From Poa pratensis (taxonomy: Eukaryota; Streptophyta; Magnoliopsida; Poales; Poaceae): a stretch of 64,000 nt of DNA. The notes below the pieces were generated by a model. It was not told where the DNA came from. It did no database searches and worked only from the letters and a program-made list of their open reading frames with translations. The stretch is taken from positions 10,791,424-10,855,423 of the forward strand of contig CAMZMU010000069.1 in NCBI GenBank assembly GCA_947311845.1. The letters run 5' to 3'. The translations under genes were made by a program, and so were the position numbers. Positions 21,495 through 33,127 of the stretch are shown here, piece by piece. Within the stretch, counting starts at the first letter, position 1. Every line of letters starts with the position of its first letter.

Positions 21495-22484
21495 TTTTTT
21501 TGAATAGGATCCGACACTTATATTAGAAAGCTCAGCACAAAATACAACCAGGTCCAGAGGAAACCAAAATTTACAACAAGACCCAGAAAACTTGCACAGA
21601 ACACCCCGAACAACAAGAAGAAGCACGGCCGGATCCACCCCGCACCCCAGAAACCTAGCCTCCGCCGGAGCCGCCGTACCGCCATCCCCGGGAGAGCAAG
21701 CACCTCCACCAAAGTAGCAGGCTGCAGAACCGGCCGCCGCGCCGCGACGGACACCCAAGACGCTGAACGAACTCAGCCGTAGCACTTGCCTCCACGAACC
21801 ACCGATCTTCCCGCCGTCTCCGCATCGGCCAGGCCAGCTGCCCAACGAAACCGCTCCCCAGGCGACCACTCCCTCGCCGCCACGGCCGGCCGGAGCAAGG
21901 ACGTCACAGAGAGCCACCACCACCACGCCATCCAAAACCGGGACGAGCACCTCCACCTCCTTCCCCCTTTGCCACCTCGGCCAGCCAGAGAGAGAAACAG
22001 AGGAACTCACCCAGACGAAGCACCTCACCCTCCCAGAGCCGCCGCAGATGGAGACGAAGGCCCGACGACGACGGAGAGGAGGGAAACAGACCCCACGAAG
22101 AGCGAACGCCGGCGTCGCCACACCGTCCGCTCGGGGGGAGCGAGAACTCCACAGATCCGAGGATCTAGGAGTACCAAAACCACCGCGCGTCACGTCAGAG
22201 CTCCGAAGAACGCCAACGTAGAGGGGACGACGCACGGCCACCATTATTCTCTCTGACGCCGCCTCCACCCCCACAGCGCCGCCGGCAGAAGACCTACACC
22301 TACTAATCACACGCCCAACCGAGAGATCCGCGGTTCCCCCACCCTCCCGCCGTCGAAGCGACGAGCGGAGGGAAGGGGAACCACCGACTCCGGCGGCGGA
22401 GAACGAGGGAACGAGCGACGCCTCCCTTTCGCCTGTCTCTACTGTAGAGATAAGGAGGGGAGAGCGGACGGGCTGATTAACTGG
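21495..22484 (-). mobile_element. Non-autonomous non-LTR retroelement, 990 bp, 14-bp TSD
   Basis: A perfect 14-bp duplication agggatgtctattc flanks it (21481-21494, 22485-22498). The T-run at 21495-21501 is the poly-A tail of a minus-strand element. The body is GC-rich and contains an uninterrupted minus-strand frame of 273 codons (22310-21489), without a recognisable domain. Similar layouts, with a T-run followed by ...acttatattagaaag and a GC-rich body ending gataaggaggggag, recur at 49919-50660. The long frame is probably a by-product of base composition. Confidence 0.8.
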
Positions 22485-22498
22485 AGGGATGTCTATTC

Positions 22499-23021
22499 AG
22501 AATCCGAAGGCCCATATATTTTGTTTTTTATATATAACCTTGTGTTTGAAGAAGTCATCAATTCACCCCCTACAAAATCCATAAATTTAGGATATTTTCT
22601 ACAATTATCTAACTATGTTTAAGGCTAACAGATCATGCATTCGAGAAATGACCGAGCATCACTTGATGAGGCAATGCTCTTATAGAGATCTCCACAATCT
22701 CCCAACATGTAATTTCATTCCACCCTAATTATCCTTTTCTTGTCTCCCCCTCTAACCTATATTGAATTTGATGTTCTCTTGGTCTAGTTTAGCATGGAAA
22801 TTCACATTTCACTAATGCACCAACAAGTTCACTCAAAAGTCTAAGCTGTTCGATAAGGGCACGCAACATATTTGAACACTCCCCCTTTGCATATGCCCCA
22901 CTGTACCCTCGACATGAGATGGATGAAATGTCGCACATATTTTTCTTAAATAATGTGTTAGCCGTGTGTTAAACTTGAGACCTAGTTGCTTCTATACCAT
23001 ATTAAATTACACTAGTAATAT
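22499..23021. other. AT-rich spacer, no gene seen
   Basis: Nothing with clear ends was found. The last 60 bp before the Helitron include a diverged string similar to the complement of a Copia primer-binding region, too weak to call. Confidence 0.35.
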
Positions 23022-25905
23022 TTTGCGCGGCGTCACGCCGGGCGTTTAGTGAGAACATTTTTTTGATAAATCGTGTATTTTTTTAATTGTGTTGTATGTA
23101 TTATAAGAAAAGGTGGTAGTTATAATTTGTGTAATGTGTAGCTAGTTTAAAATCAATTTGAAGTCATTCTGTAATGTCACGCCGTGCGGTTAGTGTGAAC
23201 CTTTCTGCGATAATTTGTTTTTTTAGTTGTGTTATATATGTTTTAAGGAAAGGTGATAGTTATAATTTATGTAATGTAGTTAATTTAAATTCATTCTGAA
23301 ATCATTCCGTAATTAGAGGGAACAAATTTGTATTTTCCGGAAATATTTATGTAGGCAAGCATTTTTTTTTAGAAATGGGAGAACGTAATTACATAGATTT
23401 GAGTTATATTGCTTGTAAACATGTTAGGTAAATTGGAATGGTCAAATATAGTTCCATTTTGCTATAATTGTGTTGTTTAGCATTGTAATATGGCGGAATA
23501 TATTATGGTTATGTGGAAACACTAATTATTTGTAGCATTTATTAATGCTGCATGCATATTTGGAGAGAGTTTAGTTATATTATCCATAAACAATAATCTG
23601 TATGAAAGGGTGCAATAAGTTAGTATGTTGCTTTGAAAAAATTTAATGTATCTCCATAATCGGAGGGAATATATTATGTGGCCATCTATTAACTTCGATT
23701 TCATAAAATCGGAGGAAATACATTTACTTTGTAAAATTTCTCGAATTTTGGGTTTTTTTGTGCGTTGTCAAATTTAAGAGTTTTTCCCTAATTGCACTAA
23801 ATCAGAATTATTGAATGTTTAGAAATTGTATTCTCTCTAATTATATATCGAGCTATTCGAAATGACAAATTGCTTCTTTTCCTTTACATGTTCCCATTTT
23901 TTTACACTTTTTTTTTTGCCTTCTCCCATTTTCACCGGACTTGCATATTTATTAACGATACACCTCCTTACAGATTTATACTTGATGGCTTCAATTACGC
24001 TAACATTTTTTGAAGGAAATATAACTTTAAATTCTCTAATTAAGCTGTTACATTTTGGAATGCGTGCCTTCGTAAATATTTTAAGGAAATTCAAATTCAC
24101 TTTCTCTAATTGCGTTGTAGGAAAATTCGCCTTCGTATATTTATAGGACGTACAGTTGGATCCTTTTGTATTTATCTGGAATATTAATCCTTTTATGGAT
24201 TTTGGAAAGTTGTTTTTCCCATAAATAGCAAGTATTTATTTATTCTGATCGGTCGGATGTGTTATTAGTATTTTTCAGTTAAATAGATAAAGAGAAACTG
24301 TTTTTTTTTGAACATTTTTTTATTTCATGTAAATTGGTTTAGTAAATGGGCCTACATGTTAGGAATCCAACATTTTTTTAAAATATATTTTTAAAAGGGA
24401 TATCTTTCACGTTAATTTGTCTGATGTTTAAATATTATCGTCTGGAAGTTAATTTATATTGCAAAGAGAGTTGTGCAAAGAAAGTTGGTTTCTTTGATTT
24501 TTTGTGTCTTATTTTGTAGTGTAAACTGTGTAAATTCGTTGGAAGATGACGGTTGCCCGTGCGGTAAAATTGAAACTTGGAAAATTCCTTATTTTGAAAG
24601 CGTGGGAAGGTTGCCCGTGCTGTAAAATTGAAACTTGAAAAATTCCTTATCTTGAAAGCGTGGAAATTTGGAAATCGGTGGAATGCAAAGAGAGTGTACG
24701 TCCGCAAAATTGTTTAGATGTCGGGAATGTCGTGTGGTAAAATTCGAATCTGCAAATGTCCTTTTTTTTACAAAGTGTTGAATTTTTGGGAAATATATTG
24801 AATTCATGTTAGATGTTTAATTTAGCTCAGTTATTAGGGGAAATACATTATATGAATTTTGTGATCCTTTTGTATTTATTTGGAATGTTGACCCTTTTAT
24901 AGATCTTGGAAAGTTTTTTGTTCCCGTAAATAGCAAGTATTTATTTATTCCGATCGGTCGGATGTGTTATTCGTATTTTGTCAGTTAAATAGATAAAAAT
25001 AAATATTTTTTGGACACGTTTTATTCTGTATAAATTGGTCTAATAAAATGGTCCTTCTTGCTAGGATTCCAATATTTTTGTAAATATATTTGTAAAAGAG
25101 TTATCGTTCACGTTAATGTGTGTAATGTTATGTTAAATTTGAATATTTTCGAGATGGTGTTTGCATTTTTCGGATCAAAAATTGCAAAAGGTTTAGAAAT
25201 TAGAAAACAGGGAAAAATCAAAAAAAAAAGAAAAGGGAAAAAAACGAAGCAGGCAGCCAGGCCGGCCCGCGTGGCGGCCCAGCTGGCCAGCCCAGGCCCG
25301 CTGGTCGTCGCGGCGACGTCAGGGGCGACGTCAACGGGGGCGGAGCCGCGGCGGCGGCGAGGACGACGGCGGGGCCGCGCCACCGCGAGGCGGGACGCGC
25401 GTGTGCGCGCGGTTGATGCGCAGCGACGCGGGAAGCAGGCGAGCGGCGGCGCCCCGTTTTCGTCGCCGTGGCGCCGCCGGAGGCGCGCGAAACGCGGCGG
25501 AGGGCCGCGCGGCGGCGGTGGCCATTCCGGCGGGCTGGCGGCCTCCCGGGATGCGATCCGTGGCGAGGAGGTAACTGACGCGGCGGAGAAGGTCGTAGTG
25601 GCCGCGGATCTGGCCGGGAAGGGCCGTGGCGGCGGCGACCTCGGCCGCGCGCGCGAGTGGGAGGGGAGGGGGGAAGTGACGACGGTTTTGCGCGGAGGTC
25701 CTCGCGATGTTTAGAATTTGGGAAAAGGTCCTTTCCTTCGGGTTTTTGTGGAGCGCGGAGTACTTTCTCAACATCGAGGGGATCGGGTGGGCCGTTGGAT
25801 CGACTGCGGACGGCTGCGATCGAGGTACTGTTCAACACTGTAGACGCTACAGTGCATGGGGGCTGAGAGAGCTGAGGATTTGCACTCCTTTTATATAGTT
25901 AGTAA
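23022..25905 (-). mobile_element. Helitron, about 2.9 kb, GGCGTGACGCC hairpin family
   Basis: The 3' terminus on the minus strand is a CGGCGTGACGCCG hairpin, then CGCAAAATATTA and CTAG at 23022, next to host T (A at 23021 on the plus strand). The 5' end is placed at about 25905 from the motif ATTACTAACTATATAAAAGG, which resembles the 5' end of the first Helitron. The exact TC terminus is not clear. The hairpin unit is repeated in tandem at about 23030-23310. A 270-bp direct repeat (24155-24430, 24858-25135) and a 60-bp tandem repeat (24546-24664) occupy the middle. A small palindrome CACTGTAGACGCTACAGTG lies at 25836-25854. A GC island at 25250-25700 has no recognisable gene. Confidence 0.7.
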
Positions 25906-28152
25906 TGCAGTAGCCAACTCAAGCAAAGCTTCGAACTGATGGCGAAGGACAACCAATATATTTCACCACTTTATAGGGTTTGTGCATCTTTCTATAAAAA
26001 AATCATCCACTGGAGATATGTGGTCCATGTCATGTTTAGTGGGTGGACGTCTTGGTGTAAACTTCATAGATGTAAATGGGATACTTCACTGACACCAATT
26101 TTTTTTCTTTTTCTTTTCTTTTGTGAACTTTGTATAAAAAAATAGTGTGCTACGTGCAGCATTTTGATGGACATGTACAAATTCATCATTTATTAAATGG
26201 ACGGATAAAGAACTCACCCCCACTGATCTACCAGAGTATCTAACTCATAACTAAGTGATTCGTAGCTACCAGATGACCAATGAATTCATTCCGTTCTCTA
26301 GTACCCAAGAGTTTTATAAGGAGGGAGACTTGCCAAATCCAAAGAGCAACTTGTTTCTCATTTCTCTTTTGTGAATTAAAATTATCCAATCACATTCCTT
26401 CTGTCACCACTCTTTTGGGTTTTGAAATTCATAAGTATAGGCATAAAAGGCATCGGGAATAGAGGGATGACAATGGTGATAACATTTACCTCCTCGTTGA
26501 AGCACCCCATGTCAGTCCTTCCCAGTCTACCTACTCAAATATTCTCCCTTCGTCTTGTCCATCCACTAACCATGAAGGCATCCTAATCCAATGGTCCTTC
26601 ATGCCATATTCTCATGTCATCGAGAGAGATTAGCGGTATGATAAATTGTTGCTTGGTCAAGGGTAGAGGACAACAAAGGATGAGGGGGCGGGATGCAGAA
26701 ATAAGTCTGCATGGACATTCAACGGTCAAGGAGGGACATGAGGATACTTATAAGACACACAACAAGGTGACAAAGCGGGGATCGATCTGATGGGCTTGGG
26801 TATCTATTACTCCCTCCGCTTTTGTATCCAAGTCCATTATCCCATTGTCCACATAACAATAAAACAAAAACCAACTAATAACTAGCACGATTAGCTGTGT
26901 GGAAAACCACTAGTGTTTCGAACTAATTAAACATATTGCATGTGGTCACTCTTTCTCTATTCTTTTTATAAAGGACGCTTTATTACTCAACAGTTTTAAG
27001 CGCTACATCCGACCTTTGCATAACTAGGATGTACACAGCCGCAAAAAATTCTCAATCAAAGATAAAATAAAAGGCAAAAACAAGAATCAAGAGAAACTGT
27101 AGATTGCCTATGACTACGGAGGTGCAATCCGTAGATCACGCGACCACCCATGTCAGATAAAAATATCCCTCGCCCTGTCTTTCAACCGTGTATACACCTC
27201 CATAAATAGGTCTCGATTTTCCACGCGTTGTAGAGGTAACCATGAATGGAGAAAACTTACACCGGTCGATGACCTACGTAAGAGAAAAAAAGTACCATTA
27301 AAAATCTTGTTATTTCTATATAGGCAAAGCGGCCAAATAACGGAAAGCGTTCCCATCCTAATAAAAATTCTAAAATGGTGGCTCTTTCTATGGCTGCATG
27401 CAACATTTGAAATAATAAGCGTCATCGTAGAAGTCAAAATCTAATAATTTATTTTTGAAAAATGATAGTGGCCTTATATAGACGAAAACTGTATTTTTTT
27501 ATATTGGCACTATATTTAAAACTGGAGGGAGTAGCACATGAATGACCCAAATTGGAGAGAATCCAGATTTGCATTCTCTTAGACCTACCCACGTATGGGA
27601 CGTAATAAAATGGACAATTTTGGTGAGCCGAACCGTGTAAGCTCATAACTTTTGCTACCCTGCCTCAAGTTGGCCGTCCATCGGGAAGAAGGCGGTGGCC
27701 TGCACTGAGGAAGACGCCGCCACCCCCACGGTGCCCGCAGAAGTCTCCACCGGTCCGCCACGCTGCCACCGGCCTCTCCGGCGCGCCCATGGTCGAGCCC
27801 GCCGCTCTGAGAGGCTACCACGGCCCGTGCCGTAGCTACCACGAGGGGGGGGGGGGGGAAGAGGTCCCCGCCGCCGCCAGAGCCTGGGCTTAGCCCGGCG
27901 ACACCAACCGGCGGCAGCGAGGAGAGGGTCTACCGGCGGCGCGGATCTGGGGATCCCTCCTCCGTCGCCCACGGGAGCGACGCAAGATAGGAAGGAGTTT
28001 TTTCGGTCAACGCCAGATGAGATAATGTTTTATCTTATTAACACTTATTAGACAATAGCTCTTGACATACACCCCACGCATACGACGGCCGCCATATCTG
28101 GACTAGTTCTGCCTAGATTTTGCCCCTAGCCAAGCTGCAGCCGGGAGAGAAG
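25906..28152. other. Intergenic, repeat fragments
   Basis: Single Stowaway-like ends occur at 26815 (ctccctccgc) and 27523 (ctggagggag). A retroelement-like stretch starts near 26968 (ataaaggacgctttattact). A GC-rich patch at 27660-27970 includes a G run at about 27846. No gene was supported. Confidence 0.4.
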
Positions 28153-28865
28153 AAAAATTGCACATATCACCAATGCTTGGCGACAAAGTTGCACAGAACA
28201 CGGAATCAAAATAATTTTTGCTGCTAACCTTAACTTTTTGGGTAATATGTTGCTGCTATCCCAAATAGATGTTTTACAGCACTTAACAACGTATCTGACA
28301 TGTGGGCTAGATTTCTATATTGTATGCCATAATTATAAAACAGTTTTAGAAAATGATATGCCACAATTATACGACAATTTTGGAAAATATTATGATGCAT
28401 CTTTATCATATATCATGGTACTTGTATTTTATATATATTTATATGCATATTTTAGATGATAATCTGAATTGTAGATGCCATTAAAAAAATATAGAAAAAC
28501 ATGCCCTTGAAGTTCATCATGCAAATACTTGAGTAACCTAGTTGTTTGTCAAGTCCTTGGTACGCGAGATTGAAGAGTCTCTGCGGAACGTGAGGTAGAA
28601 GAATGAACGCATTTTGATATGTGGTTTGGTATGCAAAACACGGAGATCATTCAATTTTTTTTTAAATTGTTGGCCGTATAGTTGTGGTATACAGTATAGA
28701 AATCTGGGCCCACATGTCAAATACGTTGTTAAGAGCTATAAGAGATCTATTTGCGCAATCTGTAACATAGTAACCCAAAAATTGGGGTCAGCCGCAAAAC
28801 ATGTTTTGAATATGTGTTATGTTCAACTTTGTCACCAGACATTGGTGTTATGTACAATTTTCTCA
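28153..28865. mobile_element. Fold-back element, arms about 230 bp
   Basis: The left arm 28153-28360 (aaattgcacatatcaccaat ...) is inverted at 28620-28865 (... attggtgttatgtacaattt). They share caaagttg, ttttgggt, cttaacaacgta and gacatgtgggc in mirrored order. The 9-bp flanks ggagagaag and tgtgagaag match at 7 positions, which suggests a Mutator-like insertion. No transposase is present. Confidence 0.65.
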
Positions 28866-29271
28866 TGTGAGAAGCACAAGACCACATCCCAGCCACCATC
28901 CAACCAGAAATCGCCACCATCCGTGTGAAGTGAAAGCAAGCTGAACCTAGATCGAGCCCAAATTAGGGCCAGATCGAGTCCGTACAAACCCGTAGCTACA
29001 CCGTCACGCCACCAACCGCCGCCGCTATAGACCTCATCCGCCGCACGAAGTCGCCACTAACAGGCCCGCCGTGCTACTAGTCCGAAACAAGTTTCATCAA
29101 CAGAGTCACATATGCCACCGGGAAGCGAGCCATCGAAAAAGCGAGGCCCCGCCGCCGGCGACGCGCGAGGGATGGGGCGTGGGAGAGAAGCGCTGACGAC
29201 CAGGGTTTAGGCTGCCTTGGTATCGCCCGCAAGAGCGGGTCTGGAGTGAGGCTGAAACCGTGATAGTATAC
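28866..29271. other. Spacer, no gene seen
   Basis: This is a GC-rich patch around 29000-29200. The minus-strand frame 29301-29077 has no recognisable domain. Confidence 0.35.
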
Positions 29272-29279
29272 CTTGTGCT

Positions 29280-29795
29280 TAGGGCTGGAACTAAAACTCA
29301 AAACTCGCGAGTTAAACGAGTAGATCGGAACTCGACTTGGCTTGGCTCGAACTCGTTGCTAAACGAGCTGAGCCGAGTTTTCATTTTAGACGCTAAACGA
29401 GTTCGGGTTAAACGAGCCGAGTTCCGAGCTACTCGTTTAGCTCGTTTAACTCGGTAAAAAATAAATCATTATATTATTCTTATCTCTTTGAATTATTTTT
29501 CATGATTATCATAGTTTAACGACTAGATATTACTTGATATTGTCATATTGTTATAGATTGTTGTGATAATTAATCATACATCCCAAATAATTAGAAAAAC
29601 TATACATAAAATTTATTATAATGCATGTTAACAGTTTTAGCGAGCTAAACGAGTTAAACGAGCAAACTCGCGAGTTTAGCGAGCCGAACCGAGTTTCAAT
29701 TCTGGACTCATTTGTTAAACGAGCCGAGCCGAGCTCGCTCGCTAGTTGACCGAGCTTGAACGAGTCGAGCCGAGTTGGCTCGAATTCCAGGCCTA
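29280..29795. mobile_element. hAT MITE, 516 bp, 8-bp TSD
   Basis: The terminal repeats are TAGGGCTGGAA at the left and TTCCAGGCCTA at the right. A perfect 8-bp duplication cttgtgct flanks it (29272-29279, 29796-29803), diagnostic of hAT elements. Both subterminal 180-bp regions are packed with taaacgag / ctcgttta and gagccgag motifs in both orientations, which are probable transposase-binding sites. The centre is AT-rich and no ORF of note is present. Confidence 0.9.
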
Positions 29796-29803
29796 CTTGT
29801 GCT

Positions 29804-30332
29804 CTTTCAATCAATATACAACCTTTTATGTAGGAGGGTTTGAATCTAGATCCAGCATTTGTAGGCTGCACGTGGAACAGGGCACTACAGATTTGTCGAC
29901 ATCATTACTTGTCCACGCTGGGAGTTTTTTAACGATTAGAGACAGAGGACTGACAAGCATATTATATTAGTTCTATGGTCGAATCTCACAAGTTGCACCT
30001 TGATGTTTTTGGTCTAGCTGAAGGCAACATCAACCTTATTCATTTACAAAGAAACTTCGTAAAAGATTATGAAAGCTTGTCCATTTCTCATATCTCATGT
30101 AGTGCAAAGGTGGCTACACGGGTGCAATGCAAAAGAACAAAAAGTTCAGACAAACAGCAAAGGGCAGCAGGTCACGCCACGTAGGCCCAAAGCCCCCGTT
30201 CCATTCCCATCTCATCCTGATATCCCCTGAGCTACGAACCAACCATCCATCACAGGAAGGCTCCGAGCAGTTCCTCCACCAAGAAACAGAGCAGCGCCGG
30301 AGCCGGAGGCGAGTCCTTCAGCTCGTTCCAAG
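29804..30332. promoter_or_regulatory. Upstream region of peroxiredoxin Q
   Basis: The last 170 bp before the ATG are CT/CA-rich with no clear TATA box. A GGCCCA (Site II-like) motif lies at about 30183 next to a CCACGT (ACGT-core) motif at about 30177. Nothing else was recognised. Confidence 0.4.
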
Positions 30333-32737
30333 ATGGCGTTCGCCGCCTCCACAGCCTGCTGCAAGCCTTCTGTGCTGCTCACCCCTCGGGCGTCGTCGTC
30401 TTCGGCCTCTCTCCGCCCTCAGGCGCTTCTCTGCAGGCCCTCCACCTCGACCTCGTTCCACGGCCTCAGGGCGCCGGCGTCGGCATTCGCCGTCGCGCCA
30501 GTGCCGCGCCGCCGCGCGGCGTCCACCGGCATCGTCTGCGGCAAGGTACGTACGCAACTTGGATAGCAATCTTGTACGCGGAGGCGCCCTGGTGGTGAGT
30601 TCTTGGTGACTGAATTGGATTGGGTCCCTGCTGCTGGCCTGCAGGTGACCAAGGGCAGCGTGCCGCCCAACTTCACCCTCAAGGACCAGGACGGCAAGAC
30701 GGTGTCGCTCTCCAAGTTCAAGGGCAAGCCCGTCGTCCTCTACTTCTACCCTGCCGATGAAACGCCAGGGTGCACCAAACAGGTCGGTGATTTTTCCCAC
30801 TGTTGCGTTCATCAGTTAGTCAGTCCACCGAAAAACTAAGTTGCTGGTAACATAGTGACAGTTTGCTCGTGTAAGTGTTATTACTCCATCTAGGGTACCA
30901 ACACAAGGGTTATTTTATTCAGAGGCAAAACAGAAAGATGGGGAATAATCTGTCGCTTAATTCGTTGGCATGCTAACCCACGACATATATACATCACTGA
31001 TCATAAACAAATATCAAGTTTTAGTCACTCAATAATTGGGTTCGTGCTAACATATGCCATCACAAAACTGAAGTTGCAGTTTTCTGAACCGACTGAGATT
31101 CCTAAATCTCAGTCGACTAAGCTTAACAAAACCGAAGACTGGTTTCACAAGTAGTTATAGCTGATGTGGCTACCAGACACTAAACAGCAAGACGCAAATG
31201 TCATATAGGGAACAAAATTTCTATCTGATGTCAAATAAGAAAGAAAAACTTTTTCAGGGCCAAATAGGGAATCGCATTTTTGAGCGGTGTCAATAAAGAA
31301 TCCCCTCACTGAAGTAAACAATAGAAGAGCTAAGAAACTTTATTCTCACTCTCCCTACCCTTCAAATTGTCGCTGCCTCTCCTTCCGTCAGCCTTCTACC
31401 TCCTCCTGCCCTTTGCTTTCTCCTCTTCCTGTTTCTTCCCCTTCTTCTTCTTCTTTCTCGGACCGCGTCGGCGTAATGAAATTCTGCCCGAAACCGCGCG
31501 AATATCCGTGCCGAAGATCATTCATCCATGAGCTGCCACCCATTTTAATTGATTTGAGGCAGAGATTCACTTATGTTTAAATACAGTAACTCTGTTATTT
31601 GCCACTTGTTAATACAATCATATTTCGTCCAAATCAGATCATGTCCAAACGCCACGGCTTCGCCACTGTCCAGGCTCACCTCTCCACCACCCCAAACACC
31701 ACTCCCCAACAACAGCACCACACCATGACAACAATACCGTCTGAAGAGAACACCCAGGCAGCAGCAGCGCCCAAGAACGGAGGCCGGACGTGCGGGCTGC
31801 CGACGTGGGCGCTGATCGGCGGCATCACGGCGGGTGTAGCGGTGGCCCTCGCGCTGTCGGTGGACGCCGGCCCTGCATTGGCGCTGGGGCCGGAGGGCCC
31901 GCTGGTGGAGGAGTTCTGGGACAACATGCGGCGGTACGGTCTGTACGCGCTGACGGTGAGCACGGGGTTCGCGTGGGCGCTGGTGCAGCCCATCTACGAG
32001 CTGCTGCGGAACCCCATCACGGCCGTGCTAATCATCGTTGTCATCGCCGGTGGCGCCGTGCTCACGACCCAGGTCATCAATGCCATGGCCGGAAACTCCG
32101 ACTTCATCTACATGTACGAGCAGTAGTGGGCTAGTGGCGATGTCATGTACTTGCCGCCGGTAGAAACGTACTCGATCGTGTCTGAAAGTCGTGTAAACTA
32201 GTACCATTAGAGAACACTTTCTAGCTAGTAGTAGAAAAGAAGACAGCTGAACCATGTAACTAAGATTTTTCTTGAATGCTCTCTCTCATGGTTTTGAATC
32301 TAAAATCTCGGTGTGGTTTGGAAGGAATATGTGATTGATTCAGACATTCAGTTACTAGAAAGCATGGACTGTAGTATCTGTAACAATTGTGAATGATGAC
32401 GGCAAGGTGGTGGGGATATGCACTGCAGGCGTGTGCGTTCAGGGACTCGTACGAGAAGTACAAGAAGGCGGGGGCGGAGGTGATCGGGATCAGCGGCGAC
32501 GACCCGACGTCGCACAAGAACTTCGCCAACAAGTACAGGCTGCCCTTCACGCTGCTGAGCGACGAAGGGAACAAGGTGCGCAAGGAGTGGGGGGTGCCGT
32601 CGGACCTCTTCGGGACGCTGCCGGGGAGGCAGACCTACGTGCTGGACAAGAAGGGCGTCGTGCAGTACATCTACAACAACCAGTTCCAGCCCGAGAAGCA
32701 CATCGGAGAGACCCTCAAGATCATCCAGAACCTCTGA
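30333..32737 (+). CDS. PRXQ: Peroxiredoxin Q, chloroplastic
   Basis: There are three exons, 30333-30545, 30645-30782 and 32429-32737, giving 219 residues, the normal size for plant PrxQ. Residues 1 to about 68 form a Ser/Ala/Arg-rich chloroplast transit peptide. The mature part is a thioredoxin-fold AhpC/BCP peroxidase: [37 protein letters not shown], then [20 protein letters not shown]. The peroxidatic Cys114 and resolving Cys119 form the CxxxxC pair that defines PrxQ. They are encoded on either side of intron 2. The enzyme reduces peroxides at the thylakoid/stroma using thioredoxin. Intron 2 (30783-32428, 1.65 kb) contains a separate intronless gene on the same strand. The start follows aagATGG and matches the expected transit peptide. 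Confidence 0.95.
31641..32126 (+). CDS. Small thylakoid-type membrane protein (Ycf33/DUF751-like), nested in PRXQ intron 2
   Basis: This intronless frame has 161 codons. The first 50 residues are Thr/Gln/His-rich and resemble a transit peptide. A hydrophobic stretch follows ([18 protein letters not shown]) and ends in [10 protein letters not shown], the kind of Ala-x-Ala site seen in thylakoid-targeted proteins. The conserved part [20 protein letters not shown] and [18 protein letters not shown] has two likely membrane segments. It resembles the plastid Ycf33 (DUF751) family from memory of the FWDN-RY pattern, but I am not certain of that name. It lies wholly inside PRXQ intron 2 on the same strand, has its own CT-rich leader, and its codon use is GC-rich like real genes nearby. 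It may be a retrocopy or transposed gene. Confidence 0.65.
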   Translation: MSKRHGFATVQAHLSTTPNTTPQQQHHTMTTIPSEENTQAAAAPKNGGRTCGLPTWALIGGITAGVAVALALSVDAGPALALGPEGPLVEEFWDNMRRYGLYALTVSTGFAWALVQPIYELLRNPITAVLIIVVIAGGAVLTTQVINAMAGNSDFIYMYEQ

Positions 32738-33127
32738 ACCTCTCTTTCTGAAGAGATACGTACATGATTTCTTGCATTCTTTTCCCATCCATCTTTGCCG
32801 CTGTGATCATATCACATACTGAACATGTGTAGAGCTGTTTTAATGTGTATGTAATCCAGTATTCTAGTGTGCGTACGAGTGTATGTTCCGCCCTGTCAGA
32901 AAAACGTGGTGGCGTTGTTCAGTTCGCCAGGGTGCTTCATCATTCTTCACATACACATAATGTTCAGCAAGTACAAGAGGGAGTAGGAATCGAGAGAATA
33001 CCGGGAAGGAAGCCGCCTTGAGCTGATGTCCAGATGCTAGACAAACTACAGACATGAGTGGCTAGACACATGCGTTGAAATCCGAAGGGGAAAAAATGAA
33101 AAGTAAATTGGATACGTTCAGATTTAC
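32738..33127. other. 3' flank of PRXQ
   Basis: This includes the PRXQ 3' UTR (TGA at 32735). No second gene was seen. Confidence 0.4.

Noticed and set aside
22975..23015. String resembling the complement of a Copia primer-binding site next to a possible LTR
   Set aside because: The match is too diverged, and no LTR pair, TG...CA ends or polyprotein was seen.
25218..25838. Long minus and plus frames in the GC island of the second Helitron
   Set aside because: They are rich in Arg, Pro, Gly and Ala in several overlapping frames, with no domain. They are explained by GC content.
26812..27535. ctccctcc at 26815 and ggagggag at 27527, possibly one large Stowaway
   Set aside because: The sequences inside the two ends differ and belong to different Stowaway types. 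They are likely two truncated copies.
30318..30812. 164-codon minus-strand frame over PRXQ exons 1-2
   Set aside because: It is antisense to a well-supported gene and a composition shadow.
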